Source of the DNA: Setoptus koraiensis
Lineage: Eukaryota > Arthropoda
Direction of reading: 5' to 3'
Length of the DNA stretch: 64,000 nt
Assembly: GCA_048013815.1 (NCBI GenBank)
Contig: CM106586.1
Coordinates: 18,166,001-18,230,000 of the forward strand
Under the pieces are notes generated by a model. That model did no database searches and was not told the DNA's origin. It was given only the letters and a program-made list of their open reading frames with translations. The translations under genes were made by a program, and so were the position numbers. This document shows, one piece after another, positions 48,697 to 63,584 of the stretch. Positions within the stretch are counted from its first letter, which is position 1; every line of letters starts with the position of its first letter.

Positions 48697-50407
48697 GATA
48701 CACGGCGTGGCGCTTTGTTTTGGCCAGACTACTTACATATTCTGCATATACTGCTGCCGTGCGTACTGGCGTTATGTACAACAGAGCCGCTATAAAATAA
48801 CTGCCAGCGGTGGTAGTTATGTAACGGAGCCATTTATATACCATCATGGCTTATCAAGTTTTAATTAGCACACCATGAACACAACGCAACGCCGGCCAGA
48901 CAGCCAGCGAGAGAGACAGAGGGAGACACTGAGTGTTTTAGTCGTTAGAGTGCGCATCATTTCACCCAAACTAACTCTCGGCCGCTATCAAGTGAGTGTG
49001 ATTAACAATTAACTAGTCGCTTGCTCTTTTTGTGCCTCTCTCACTCGCATAAGCCACCATTGTTACATAACCATTGTGTGTGGCACACAGCGACGGAATA
49101 CGTGTGATTGTTGTTATTTTGGATTTAGACCAGCAAAACAACAACAACAACAGCAACAGCAGCGACGGCAAATGCCCGACCGAATGCCACCGAAACACCA
49201 CCGAAATACTCGCCAATGTACAAGGCTCGCTGGCGTCGCTCTTGATGACGTTGTAATATGGCGACATTAATATTATCCACTGCGGGGCAGTAAACAGACA
49301 GCAGCAGCAGCAGCAAAACTATCAGCCGGGCGCAAGTGTCAGATTAAAGATTCGCGCCGGCCCCACTGGCTGCGCGTGCCCCATGAGCAGTGTGCCCCAC
49401 GAGCAGTGTGCCCCATAAGCGGCCAGCTCTGTGCCGCGCAACAACTCGCCTGGCAGCCGAAATTGGGGCCCGATAGAGAGACAATAGATAATGAAGCTTG
49501 CATGTTTGCATGCGCCGGGCGAGCTTCTGGCAATCAGTGCTGGCTGGCTGGCTGGCTGGCGGGCGGGCTGGGACGTTGCCAAGACTGGCGGCGCGCCGAA
49601 CCAGCCAGCCAACTCTGCGCCGACTAAATAATAATCCGCTTGCATCGCGCGACAGTATCCGCTGGGCGCACATTAATCACAATTAACAAATGCGTCGCCA
49701 GCCAGCGAGATAATACATTTATTTTACAGAGATAACCCCCTCGTCTTGCCACTTGAGCTTGCCTGCTGGCTGCGCGCTGGCGTCTGCTGGCGCCTATGCG
49801 CGCCCTCTATTTGGGCGAGTGGGCTCATTTGCGCCCCTCGCCAATTTCGCTGCCAAGTTGCCGGCTTGGCGTGCTGCCATATTGCGCGCGAATATATAAT
49901 ACACACACACACACACGACACACAATAACATATAATGACGACGATCGTGATAATAATCTCAGTTAACGGTTGCGCACGTTCAATGGGCCAAAAAATGGGC
50001 CGAGAGAGGGCCGAGAGACGGGCCGAGAGATGGGCCAAGAGATGGGCCGATAGACCGGCGCTGTGCCCAAGGACGGCGTTGGCGCAACCCAACAGGGTCG
50101 GCCGGCGACAGGGCACCAGAAATAATTGTTTGTTGTCGAGAACAAGTTGTCGCAGGTTGACGCTCGCACTCGGCCGGGGCTCGCTGGGGCCCGCAATCGA
50201 CGCCGCAACACCGCCACTGGCCCAACCGGTAAACAATAATCACCCGGGGCGACACCTACGCGGCCCAACTTCACAGGCCAATACAAATTATGTAACGCAA
50301 ATTGCGTGCTCATCGACCATCAATTTGATGCAGTTTTTCGTTGCTTGTCGCCGTTGACTTTGCTTAGTTCATGTCGCAACTTTGTTTGCTCGCTTGGCGC
50401 AAATTGT

Positions 50408-50448
50408 TTTGGCCGTACCGCCGCACCACTGCTGGCGGTACGGCCAAA
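50408..50448. repeat. Perfect 15-bp inverted repeat, 11-base loop
   Basis: Arms TTTGGCCGTACCGCC (50408-50422) and GGCGGTACGGCCAAA (50434-50448). Confidence 0.9.
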
Positions 50449-51018
50449 CTCTGGGTCATGACGCAACGCTCTTGTTAGGCTCACCTGGACTGGAATGGAC
50501 AACACATGGCGCCAACAAAACCAGACGAGAGTGTCCTCTCGTGAGAGGGCACCAGTGGCCATTATTATCTCTCTCGACTGGCAAGCTATGCGAGTTTTCA
50601 ATGTGTGATAGCCAGTCAAATCTATCATCGATACAGCCAAGTTCGTGTCGGATAAACCAATGGCACGGCTTTGTGCCGTGTTGCCGACATAATGATATCG
50701 ATGCAGGCCTCTGCAAAGATCTGTGTGCGATCTGTGTGCGATCGCATATGCGCTCGCAATATCCGAGTGGCGCGATTTATCTCTCTCATGTGCCAGCAAA
50801 CAGTGCCCGTGTCTAGCTGCTATTTTATCCACTTGTTTACACACCATTTAACACACCAGAGCATCGACCTGGCCGCGCGCCATCACCTACCCGACAAAGA
50901 TGGAGATTTTCTCGAGAGAATATTCACTAGAGCAAAGAGTTTTAATGTCGGCATTTATCGTCCCTTTTAATGGATACTGTGCGCCAGCGTCTTTTGTTGC
51001 GCGCCAGCGCGGGCCCCC

Positions 51019-51078
51019 TCTCTGGCTCGGCCGTCTCTGGCTCGGCCGTCTCTGGCTCGGCTGTCTCTGGCTCGGCTG
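51019..51078. repeat. 15-bp minisatellite, four copies
   Basis: Unit TCTCTGGCTCGGCCG; the last two copies end in CTG. Confidence 0.95.
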
Positions 51079-54000
51079 TCCACTGATGGTCGCTGGCGCA
51101 TGCTGGTGCCCCTGCTACAAACAACCGGCGGACGCACCAGCGGATAAACAACAAAAGTCATCATGATGATCATGATCATAAAAACTGGCATAGCTACCGT
51201 CGGCCGCACATAAACGACACATAAATGATGATAGAACCTGAGAACACGAGCACGAATTGAATAATATCATGATGGATGACGAGAGGCAATCAGGTGAATG
51301 CGGATAAATAGCGGCATGAGTGATGCCAGCCGATCTTACAAACAACAACCACTAACAACTGCCACACGGGCCTCTAACGACTTGCCGGCTTTGCCGTCTG
51401 ACCAGCGCATTGAGCAGCAGCAGCGCAGCGTACCTTTGAGGCCCATTTCGTGCCGGGCTCTGGCGTGCCGAGCCGAGCTGAGCTCTCAAAAGTATGTCTC
51501 ATAAAAGAAGAGACAGATCAAAACAAGCGGGCATGTTTCGCCCATCGGCCCGCGCCCCTGGTGGCTTGATATGACGACCCTTTCAAAAACACACGACAAA
51601 CACAAGATTGATGGAGGTCTTATTTCGCGAACGCTCCGCCAATTGCATCGTCCGTCCGCCCCCGAACCAGCACCCACTGAATTGAATATAGGCCAATTGA
51701 ATGTTGGCCCAGCCAGTGAGTGGGGGCCCCACCATGCCAACAACATGGCTCCAAATCCAAATTGAACAAATGACAGACAAAACGTTATTATTATTTGTCA
51801 CACAAATGAACAACTGCTGCATCACAAGCTGACCATTCAATTTAGCTAACCAGAAAAACAATAACATCGGCTATAAAGAGCAGTGCATGTAAACAACAAC
51901 AATCTCGCACAAACAACAACAACAACAACAAACAATCGTCTCGGCGTTTATATTTATCGTCGTCGAGTATATGGTCGTCGTCGTCGTCGAGTTTTTAACC
52001 ATTACTCCACATCTTTGCCCTTTGGCTGCAACATTGATACATGCAACAACTGTATACTAAATATACACTAAATGTATCAACTCCGCCCTGGATGATTCAT
52101 CGCGGATGAGTTCATTTATGTAGCGCGGCAATTGAAGCTTGAAATTGCGAAGCTCCAAAGCAAAACATTTCGACCACTCGTCTTGATTTGTTGAACGACG
52201 ACGACAAAGTCGTTGAGAATTCATCAGAGCATCAACTAATGGTGCCCACTCATTTTGCAAACACACTAATGTTTGCCTTGCATACGGGGCCCATATTGCA
52301 CCGGTTTACCTCAGGCTGAATATGTGCGATGCCAGCGACCTGGTTGCGTGACCAGGTCACTAGTGCTGCCTAGTGCTGCCGGGCTTTTGAATGGTCCGCG
52401 AGCTAGGTCATTTGTAACTATCAACGGCAATGTGAAACAGGTGCCGTCGTGTCTCAGACTCAAGATTGTGTCGCGGTCAACGCTATTGCGCCATGACAGA
52501 TACTGTAGTGGTCAGTGGCACGGCGACACGGACACTGGCAGACGACAATGAGGCCAAAAAGGACAGTCATGCCTGGAAACAAACAATTGGCGACCCCTCC
52601 ATGAAAATGTCTCCTCTCTCTCTCTCAGAGGACAGAGGTCCAGCAAAACAGCAAAGAGCACGTGCTTGCGGCTTTCTGTCCGGCAAACTATCAGAGCAGA
52701 GCCGCACGATTGCACGTGACGACAATTTTGGGCGCGTTTGAGTTTGTTTGCGGCAGCAGTTTGTTGCTGTGTCAGTTTCAGTTGTTTCGGTCAGCGCACT
52801 TGTGAGCGGAATTTTTTCAGCACTGACCTTACCGACAGTATCTGGGGCAGCGAATCAACCAAGCAACCATTAATTGGCACACATCAAATGACAATTGATA
52901 GTTAATTGGTCTTGTAGACAACTCTTGATTTAATGGGTTCGCCAGAAGATTCGCGTCGAGCGCGCATGATGTTCGAAGCGGGTGCAATCTCCTCTGGCTG
53001 GCCGGCGACGCCAGCCACAACTCTGGCTACAAACCGCACAAACCACACAAACTGGCAATGGCGAATTTGTTTATCGCATTGCCGCATAATCTGCCGCCGA
53101 CAGGTAGTATTTATGGTTTTTCGCGCACCACACATTGGAAAATAAATAAAAAATTTATATTAACACACCGGATAAACTTTGTAAAAAGTGGCACTTTGAT
53201 AGAGAATAATAAACAAAGTGTGCAATAAACACTCTGCAATCATAAAGTGGTGACAGAGTAGTGACACGTTCCGACGAGCAGCGATGACGACAAGCGCAAG
53301 AGGAAAACACAGACAGAGCTCATGTGTTCGCTGTTGGATCCTTTGTCTTGGCGAGCGACGACGCCGATAACAGACTGACATTAGTGACTCAAACAATGAC
53401 TCAATGCACCTGTCATTTGCTACTCATGTTTACAACATGCAGCCAGTGAAGCTGCTGAACTAGATTGGAATTTTTACGAATCTCATTCGCAAAATCTCTA
53501 CTCGAGACAGTGGGCAACATTGTGATATCAAGGTCCATTAAATCACATTCGCTCGCTTATCAGGTGGCTTACTCGCAGATAGAGACAACGAAAAGAGAAA
53601 GCGACCAAAAACAAGCAACAAGAGAGACAGAAATCAATCAATACGCTGCTGTTATTTGATTGCACCTTTATTTTGGCCAACACTCTCGCTGCTGTGTTGC
53701 AGCAAGTTAGTGAGTCTGATAAATAGTGAGTAATAGAGTTGTGTGTCGATTTTAACTGATTTGATTTTGTTTTTAGTTTTGCTCGCTGACGTTTGTTTTT
53801 TGTCTTGTGTGTGTGTGTGTGTGTGTGTGTTATAACTCTCAAGGTAGTTGAAACACTTGTTAGTGTAGCGACACGGCAAACACAACGCCGTTCACAATGG
53901 CACACAATGCTGTGTATCAAGTGTATTATACAAGTGTATTCATTCAATTGTCATTGGCGCATTAGCTTGGTGCGGCTGTCGGTGTTTGTCATCATTTGTA

Positions 54001-56325
54001 ACTGTAACTGTCTTGCCAATGACATTCGTATGACTGTTTGTTACTACTTGTTAGCAAGGCAGCGCAGCGAAAGCAAACGCAACGCACCGCCATCAGCAGC
54101 CATAGCGGATAGTGCCCAAGTGTGTATTAGTGGCTGCTACTGTAAATGTAAGCATGAGCTGTATATAGTAGACACACTGTCGTTATAGAGGAAAGAACTA
54201 TTATCTAACTGGTAGTGGAGATTGCGTAATAATAGTTGCAACATTGAGCCGGGCAAAAACTGGTATTGTTATACCAGCTCGCAACAACAACAACAACAAC
54301 TTAATAATAATAAACCAGTGTCCATGATGAGTCACTCTACAGTCTAAGGTAACATGCGCACCGATTGAACAACGGACTGGGCCGAATAATAGTCAAATTA
54401 ATAAATAGTCAAGTCAATAATTAAATAACTAAATATACTTGCTTGTTAGCACAATATAATGGTATTAGTTTGAAGTTTAGACAAAAATGTTGATAGTTGC
54501 GGCAATTATCGCAAATTTTAACTATCGGCAACGCAATAGCAGCTGCACAACTATTGTGCAGCAGCGGCGGCGGCAAACATTTGCCCATTAATGCGATACC
54601 ACACAGCACAAAACGCACACAAGATGCTCATTTCGTCTGCAAACTGCAGCCATCGCATAGTTTGTCGCAGTAAATGCTATACACAATCGTAATTATAACC
54701 ATATTGGGCAATTGTCTCACAGTAACACCGTTCAAAGCTGCCACTCGTCACTGATCGGCGTGTGTTGACTATTATTAGCCAACTTGTGCCATCATTTGGT
54801 CGTTGGCTAGCAATTGTTGTCGCGATCAACTGGCCCATGACAACACATCGGCGATCGTCTCTAAACAGTCGCACACAGTGAAGTTACCCATAGCCATATA
54901 GCCGCATAGCCACATGGCCAGCCACTGGCGTGCATGCCGGCATGTTGTTATTAGACATGTCGATATCAGCGACAGCAGGTAGCAACAACATAAATAAATA
55001 AAGCTTTCACTTGTTGCTCAAGCCAATTTATATCATCGTCGACAGCCACCGACAGTCAGAAGCCACTGACAGCCAGAAGCCCCCGACAGCCAGAAGCCAG
55101 CCGAAAGCGAGCGAATCGTCTCGAGAGATAATTGACTTGCGATATTAGCATGGCGCCATTTTGGCACCTGTTGTAGCGAGCCCATTAGCTGTTACCTGTT
55201 ACATCTTAACTCTCACACTCTGACAGTCACAGTCTGACTGGCTTGTGTGTTTGTAGACGACGAGCACAACTTTTGATGGCTAACTAGATTGTTGCATTAT
55301 GTGTCAGTGTCGCTCTTGTTGTGCCGCTCATTGTCCATGACAATGATATCAATATAGTGCAAATGTTATTAAATTGTACGGTGTATTGTGTGCAGCCCGA
55401 TAACACATCGACAAGGATAAATCATCCCGAATCAAAGTGTTTGTTCGATTGCCAATCGTCGAACATGGTGCAATTCGCGCGCCAATCAGCCAAGCAAATT
55501 CGAGAGCGCGACCCGACTTCAATTCGATAATATCATCAATACGCGAGCTTCTTTTCGCACCAACACACACACATACAAACATACAAACTTACAAACATGC
55601 AAACATTCATACATAGTGCACAGTGTACAATGCCAGTTTGATCTTAATTTCGCTGGCCAATTGCAGCAGCCAAGCGAGCGGCAGCAGCCAAACTAATCGC
55701 AATCAAATCTCGGCAACTCAAGACCGGCCAACCCGACCAACACAACGAGTGCAGCAACCAGTTGAGAGCCGGCAAACAATCATAGCGAGACAAGAGAAAT
55801 AGATTGTCGGCATCAATAAATCATCGGACGGAATGCACTTACAAGTTAGCCAAGTTTATTTGCATGGCGCCGCCTAGCTTGTTTGCAAACAGTAAATAAT
55901 AGTAAATAGTAAATGAATGAATAATAATCCGCGCTAATGAATATCTGCGTGTGCCCCTCGGATGAGCGACTGTTGCACAACCGCATTTAACCATAAGATA
56001 ATCCCCTGGCATACCGATCTCAGCCGCTAATGAGCCGCATTTGCCTGTGTCGGGCACTAGACCAAGCGCAGCCACTCCGCTCCACTCCAGGCATTTATCC
56101 AGGCAACTATCCACGCCAATATCCACGCAACTATCCACACAACTATCCACACGAGCGGTAGCGTGAATATCAGTGCTCGTCAGATATTATTACATTTGAT
56201 TTATATATTATTCTATTATTATTATCATCTTGAGCGTGGCATTTCCCAAGACGACGACACCAATTACTACAACATCTTCTCTGGCACGCTACTGGCACCA
56301 GGCGAATCAGCATCGGCAAACAACG

Positions 56326-56351
56326 AGCGATAACAAGTGTTTGTTATCGCT
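56326..56351. repeat. Perfect 11-bp hairpin, GTGT loop
   Basis: Arms AGCGATAACAA and TTGTTATCGCT. Confidence 0.85.
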
Positions 56352-57593
56352 ACCCGGCTAACCTTCAATCTTTTAATCCGAACACACGACGGCGACTACG
56401 ACGCTGCCGCCGCCACTCAGTTAAATTGTGCAATTGTGCCTCAATAACGAAAAGGTGCAAATTATATTATTATTATTATCGTCATACTATTATGACTATT
56501 TGATAGAGCCATCAGGCGCGCAAGAGCAGCCATAAAGCCGTTGCCAGCCATCGCCTGTCGGGCAAGCGAGCGCGAATCTGACAATCTGTGAGTGGCGAGA
56601 ATTCGTCTAGGGAAGACACAAGCGAAGCCAACACAAGCGGAGCCAACACGAGAAGCCAACACAAGCGAAGCCAACACGAGAAGCCAACACAAGAAGCCAA
56701 CAAAGAGGCAGAAGCAGTCGACTGGTTTGCCGAGTCGCGTCGTATCGAGTATCATCCAATATAACAAGTGCGTGCGGTGATGGCGCATTCTTATCGGTCT
56801 CTCGCCAAGATCATCGAGTTGAGCAAGCGGAGACAGTGCGAGAGTACGCGAGAAAGCGAAAGCAAATGAGCAAAGCGATTGTAGTTGCAGCAGACAACAA
56901 GAAGGTTAAGGCAGGTAGGTGTGTGTGTGTGTGTGTGTAGTAACAACGATAATTCCCCTGCCTTCCATCCAGCGACGCTGTCAGACAGATCACAATTGCC
57001 GAATTGCCCAACTGCCGACTGGCAAACTCAAAACTCTCAAACAGGTAACAGCGCCGTCCGCGATGATCTAGCAAGAGGGTCAGTCGCAGCGATACGCTAG
57101 CCCCGTATGGGATATGGTCACACGCAAACAAACGCCGGCGACACATATCAGATATTTTCGTGGCATCACAACGTTTGTGTGCGCTGAGGACACTGGCAAC
57201 TGTCAGCGAGCAACTGCAAAAGCATTTGAAATTATCCCTGTTAGCGCTGCAAACGAGCAAACTCAATTCGCTGCCATTCGGCGTGTGTCACATGTGAGAA
57301 GCTCGCTGACACACAACGACCGGTGTGTGAGCTTGGCAATTAGTCGTCAGTTGTCATATTGGAGCGTCGTCGTTTAGCATCTCGTCAGCGAAACAAACAA
57401 CAACAGCGACGAACAACGGGAGCGCCGAATCTAGAACAACAACAACAATCGAGTCGTAACTGGGTTGGCGACATCAGCAGCAGCGGCGACAGCAGCGGCG
57501 ACAACAACGACAGCGACAACAACAACGACAACAGCAGCAACGGCGACAACAACAACGGCAACAGCAGCAACGGCGACACCGACATCAGCGATC

Positions 57594-60500
57594 ATGTTGA
57601 GCTTCGCCAGACAGAATGGCACCGAAATCAGACTCAAGAAGCGACTATTGGCGACGACAGGTAACAATGATCAATCAGTGAGCACTCAATTTGCAGCAGC
57701 AGCGGCAGCCAGCAGTAATCCAATTAGGCAGGCCAGCAATCACAAGAGCAACAACAATAAGCTTCGCCTGCTCACCAGAGACAGCATACTGGGCTCCGGC
57801 GACACCAACAGCGACAAAGTGCGATATCCACCATTATTCAATAACACCGTGCTGAGAGCAGTGTCGCCGTTGCTCTACGTCGAGTCAAACAATGTTTTCA
57901 TCAACAAGTCGGGCGTCTTGCAATCAAGATACAAGCCGCCGCCGCCAGCCAGCAATCATCACCACAGCACCAATCACAACAGCATCAACAAAAGCAGCAG
58001 CAGCAGCATCACCCTGTTCGACAGCGACATGCAAGATCCGTATATCGCCGACGGGGCGCCCACCATGGCCGACGCCGTCATCAGCCAGCCGCCCGACAGC
58101 CAATTGGCCGCTCAGCCGGCCCACGACACAGTGTCGCGTTTCGTCATTTTGGGCCTAGAGGTCAGCGACAGCAACGTCACACTGACGTGGACACTGTCGC
58201 TGGTCAGCGCTGGCGACACCAATCGGTCGCACGCGCTTCAAACAACAATTGTCACCCAAGCGAACAGCAGCGATGACCAGTACGAACTGATTGATCGGCA
58301 CAGCAAGCGCAATTATCCGCACGATCACGACTCGCAAACCAGAATAGACACCCAGTGGCTGCGCCGAACGAGGCGACACGCCGCCCAGGCCAACAGCAAA
58401 AGCGGCGACAGTGGCGACAAGTTGACATCCGGCCCGGCAGACGCCAAGAGGCAGCCGGCCCGACGGAGGGTGAGCCTCGACGGGCCTCAACAGGCGCAAC
58501 AGCCCCCCCAGCGGCGCGATCCAGACACCACAATCGCCGACATGGCCAGCGCCAACGTGGCCGTGCCCCAGTGGGCCGCCCAAACGGGCCGCGAGCAGCC
58601 CAGCAACCTGTACCCGAGCTTGCAAGACACGCTGAGCCAAGAGAGTCGGGCACAGCAGCGGCTCAACGGCGACAATGGCGAGCCCCATACGGCCGCAACA
58701 GACAACAACAGCAGCAGAGCGCGCAAATCCACTATGTCCAGCGAGTGGCTGGTGCGAGTGAGACGGTTCGCCTCGAACGAGGTGGACATTTTGAGAATAG
58801 TGATCAACAACCCGAGCCCAAACGCAACCGCGACAGCCGCCACCAACGACGCCTCGGGTGCGCGGCTAGCGGCGGGCCCGAGGCCGCTCGAGCGCAAGAT
58901 CGCCTTCACCAAATTGCAGCCGGGCACCGGCTACGAGTTTTGCATAGAGTCCGCGACGCCAAATCAACAAATCGAAGACAGATACCAAATAATGGATGCC
59001 AATCACTACCTGAAGTGCCATGACAGCGAGGAGCTAGCGCTCAACGCTGGTCAACAACACTCAAACAGCAGACAAAATGTGAATTTGAACATGAATTCGA
59101 ACGGGGGCGCCATGATTGACGAAGGCGTGTACGGGAGCGGCGGCGCCGCCGCCAGCTCGGGGCAGCCCAATGATGAGCAGCTCAGGCGGCGGTCTAGGCG
59201 ACACCACAGACAGACGGCGGCGGCGGCGGACAGCGCAGGCGGCCCGCCGAGCAACACAATGAAAAGTTTGTGCAAGGAATTGTTCACCGCCAGGCCGGGC
59301 AACAGGGGCGCGGTCAGTTTCGGCGAGCCGCACAAATCGCACACAAATCACAGCGGCCACCGGCAGGCCAAGTCGTTGCCGATATTGCAGAGTCACCTGG
59401 AGACGGTGCAAATAAACGATATGAGCGCCAGATCGTCGGCCGGCCTAGACGCCTATCAATCGTCTATTATCGAGGTGGTGAGCAGCACGGGCCATCAGCT
59501 GGCCCGGGATGGCTGGCAGGATGCGGCCAGCAACGCCGGGCAGCCGGCCAATATAACGGGCAACCGGGCGGGCGACCCGACAACGTCGTTCGTTCACATG
59601 AGCTCCATGCACAACTATCTAGTCACCTCTGCGCTTCCGGTTGCGGCGGGCATTTTCGTGTTGATACTTTTTGTTACTATTGCAAATATTTTGCTCAATG
59701 TGGCCTGTTGTTTTTGCTGGTGGCCTTTCAAGTCGACAGGACAGCACAAACAGGCCAAGGGCTCGGGCAGGTCGTCGTCGTCGTCGTCGGCGAACACATT
59801 CTCGCATTTGGCCACCTTCAACAGGAACAACAATTACTTCTCCACGACAGCAACAACAACAAACAAGAAGAAAAAAAACTATCAGCGCGCCATATCGCCC
59901 TATTTCGACATGATTGACACGGGCCACTCGGCGCCCCAATTGACGGGCGATCTGGACTTTGCCATTGGTGCGCTCGACACAAACACCAAACAAGCGGCCG
60001 GTGACGATCTGTTTGACCGTGCCGGCAAGCAGAGAGACAGGCCGCCCCACAAGCGAAACATCACAAGCATCTCGATTGGTGGCGCCGGGTACGGCGATTC
60101 GCCAATTAGCGCCGCTGGCAACGCTGCGCTCGATCTCGAGGAGCTGGCCTATCCACCACCCAACTTGTTTACCATTACCACCGGAAATGAGCACAATGGT
60201 GGCATCGATAATGCGACCAGCGACAGTCAGCTGAACACGACGGCAGCCGGCCAGCATGCAAACACTTGGCAACATGAGCGCAACAAATTGGACAGGAACT
60301 TCTTTGCTACTGAGCCGACCAGCAACCAAAAGAAATATTATTATTTGTACAATAATATAAGCTCGTCCTATGACAACACGGCGCATAGAAAGTTTTTGGC
60401 GTCGTCGTCGTCGTCGTCGTCGCAACGCCAAAAACAATGGAAATCACAAATACACTTACCTGTGTCATACGCGCCACGAATAGACAGAATAAATCCTTTG

Positions 60501-61091
60501 TACGATCACGACGCGCCCTCGACGCAACACTCGGCCAGTAACACTCTGTTGGGCAACAATAGACCTAATCACCTAAACAGGTCATTGTTGTCCATCAATG
60601 GAGCAATGAGCGACCACCACGACCAGACTGACGCGCCCATTGAGGGTGACAGATTGGAACTGCAAAAGCAACGCTTCCAACAGCAACAACAACAACTCGA
60701 GAAAATAGTCACCAAAAGCGGCTCCATTGTGCCAAGACCATTCATCGATCCAAATGGGCCGCCTAAATGCACGTCGCCAAATTGTAATTTCATAGCCACT
60801 CAGCATGAATTATTGATTAGTCCGTCTGTGAGGGGCGACGATGACGATGACGACGATTTCATTGGCAGCACCCTATTCGACGATTGCGACCAGCAGCAGC
60901 AGCAGCGATGCAACGATAATGCAAATCAACAACGAAGAATAACGTTCGCTGACGAGCAGCCGGCCAACGATTGCGACGAATGCAACCAGTCTGGTCTGTT
61001 GTCTGAAACCACAAACAATCACGACAGCGACAACGATTCATCCTGCCGAATGTGCCTCCTCCAGACCATGACCTCCGATCTCCCGCCACAA

Positions 61092-61126
<35 letters not shown>

Positions 61127-61604
61127 ACAACAACAACAGCTAAAGCAGCAGCAACACCAACACCTACAGCAGGACGAGGCCATGGACAGCGACGATAGAG
61201 CACAGGCGGCCAGAGAAACGGGACAACATCATCAGGCCGAACTAGAGTCGCATGACTTATTTGAAACGTTCAACAACCATCGATTATCGAATGATGGACA
61301 GTTCAAGCCTGCGCCACCTAAAATGACCACCATTATACAATTAAAATGCAACAATCAACAACAAACGGACCAGCAAGCCAACAAGCAACACTTAACCCAT
61401 GCCATGACCAGCACCACCATACCGATTGGTGGGCAACAAGCGTCCACTGGTAATACATTTAAGCGCACCACGGACAACAAAGTCGCTTCTGACAATTGCG
61501 ACACTGTTCTCACTGACCGCAAGCCACTTACCGAAAGTCAGCTCAACTTTAGGAGAACACGTCAGGAATTGGCCTCGAAATTGTTGTTAAAGCAATTGCA
61601 ATAG
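57594..61604 (+). CDS. FNIII-like single-pass membrane protein, family not assigned
   Basis: 1336 residues from the first in-frame ATG (57594); the frame is open further upstream but only through CAG/CAA/CGA repeats. About residues 175-220 (FVILGLEVSDSNVTLTWTLS) and 380-480 (EWLVRVRRF, IAFTKLQPGTGYEFCIESA) look like the two halves of one FNIII domain, separated by about 160 polar, disordered residues. A TM helix lies at about 677-706 (ALPVAAGIFVLILFVTIANI), followed by a Cys-rich juxtamembrane stretch (VACCFCWW). The ~630-residue cytoplasmic tail is Gln/Asn/Ser-rich, with acidic and poly-Gln runs near 1166-1187. There is no signal peptide, so upstream exons coding the true N-terminus (possibly LRR or Ig repeats) may be missing. 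Likely a neuronal-type surface receptor; function unknown. Confidence 0.7.
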
Positions 61605-61972
61605 TGTGATAAACAAGACAGATATGACTAGCAGTACCAGTAGTATCGACAACAAGTGCGACAAGACTAATGGTTAATTACACACTTACACTAACCAGCC
61701 TCTCGTAACATTAGACCCTTTAAAACTAAAGTACAACAAGTGTAATTATTCGCTCTTGCCAAACATGATGAACATGATTATGTGATTGCAAGCCAATGTC
61801 AATTTACACAAGCAAATATCATTGATGAGTCAAAAGTATGTGTGTGTGTGTGCGTAAATCACAGCAAATCGATGATCAATCATTCATGTAATTTAATCCA
61901 TTCTAACAGGTGGGCAATAGCAATGGAAATGGCTGTTCTCATGATGTCATAACAATAGATTGTACAAATGAT

Positions 61973-61978
61973 AATAAA
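61973..61978 (+). terminator. Candidate polyadenylation signal of the FNIII gene
   Basis: AATAAA about 370 bases after the stop codon, in AT-rich sequence. Confidence 0.4.
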
Positions 61979-63584
61979 CACATTGACATTACAACTGGCA
62001 TGCAGCTCGACTTTGTCCAATGAGTTGCTGTCTCAGCTCGCCCTCTCATAACAACAACCTCCCCCAGTGACAGCCCGCAGTTGGGCATACGATACACAAA
62101 TATTGCACCCCTTGATCGATCAGGTGCGCGATTGAGTCTCTGAAACACGACGGATCGTCCCCAATTAGTTGCTATTTTCCTATTTTATCAAACATTTTTT
62201 CGTTTCAAATAGTAGCCCAAGCAGACTCGACGGATATTCTCTGTAAAAGCTACACTCGTGCCAAGACTGTTGCGAGTAAGTGCGAAAAAAATCCGCGAGG
62301 GGCGACGCCGCTAACTGCTGCTTCCGCCATTCGTTGCGGCAGTCACACATGTAAGTTTGCATGAGCTTGCTGTCTGCAGGATAATCGACGTGTCAGAGTA
62401 ACTCGTCATGCGCTCACTCTTTCCCCATGCTCACAGCTGACAGCGCCAAGTTTAACTTGCGATAATTTGTGCGCGTCTAGTGCTTCGGATGTGCATTGAA
62501 AAACGCTGGATATTGTTATAATCGCTCATTCAACGCTCGCGGAGGCAACAGTAGTTTGACATCTGTCAAAGTCGCTAATCACTCCAGATGATCAAATCGT
62601 ATGTGATGAATTGAACGACAACACACAAGTGCAAACGTTCACCGGAACAATCTGCAGCTGACTGTGCTCTCCGCTCGGGCCAACAGCGCCTCTAGTGGGC
62701 ATTTTTGCACTCTGCGCACAGGCAGCACCGAAAGTGATGGAGCGCACAGCTAGCGTCAAAAGTAATGGAGCGCTCCCAACTCCCATAGCTGCCCAGCCGG
62801 AAGCCATGACCCATGTTTTTCTGTTATTCAATACCTGTTTCTTCCGCTGCTACAGGCCGGTGCTGCCTGGACTCTCGACAGCGGCAGCAGCGATTCAAAT
62901 TGCAGAATGTCACACGCGTAAACTGTTAAAAAAAGTCATTTGCGAGATTCGCTCGAGCAAGAAATAAGTGAGCCCCATCATACAAGATTGTCGTGTCATT
63001 TTTCCGCCTGTACATGTACTGTAATGCGATTGTACATGCGGGGTCCGTACAGGCAAATCTGGGAGACTGGTGATGGGAGCGCGGGCAAGCTCACTGTGCT
63101 ATGTTTAGAAGGGAGGGAGGCGCGCTGCAGTAGTAGCGCGAGATAGTGGAGTCTGGCCGCGTTATAGCCGCGTCGAACGTCTGCAGGCCGACAATCGGGG
63201 AAAGCAAGCGCCGAACAGATTTCAATTGGCCTGCCGGCGGGCAACATCGTTTTGAGCCAATGAGCTCGACGCTTCAAACGCAGCACTAGTGACACCGCAC
63301 GGAGAGGGAATGAATCTTGTATGTGCACACCAAAAGAGCGAACCAAAAGATTTTGTAGCAGTGCAAACTTGCGTTGGCTACGCAAGCAGCGACGAGAGCG
63401 ACGTTAGCACAGTGACAGCGATGGGGGCAGCATGTGTGCAGTGCATGTTCTCTTATGCTACATCATCATAAGCGCTGTTTAAAGGTGAATCACCGCAGAT
63501 CGAACTGTGTCCTGTGTGCGCCGGCAACAACAAGATCAACTTTTTGTCGACAACTGCCACAACTCGCTGCCATATACATGCGAA
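61979..63584. other. Gene-free interval right of the FNIII gene
   Basis: No exon supported. Short open frames at 62180-62362 (-) and 62695-62967 (+) have no recognisable domain. Confidence 0.4.

Noticed and set aside
57465-57593. 43 extra codons upstream of the FNIII protein start
   Set aside because: No ATG in frame; the stretch is a translated CAGCAA/GCGACA repeat (Thr/Ala run).
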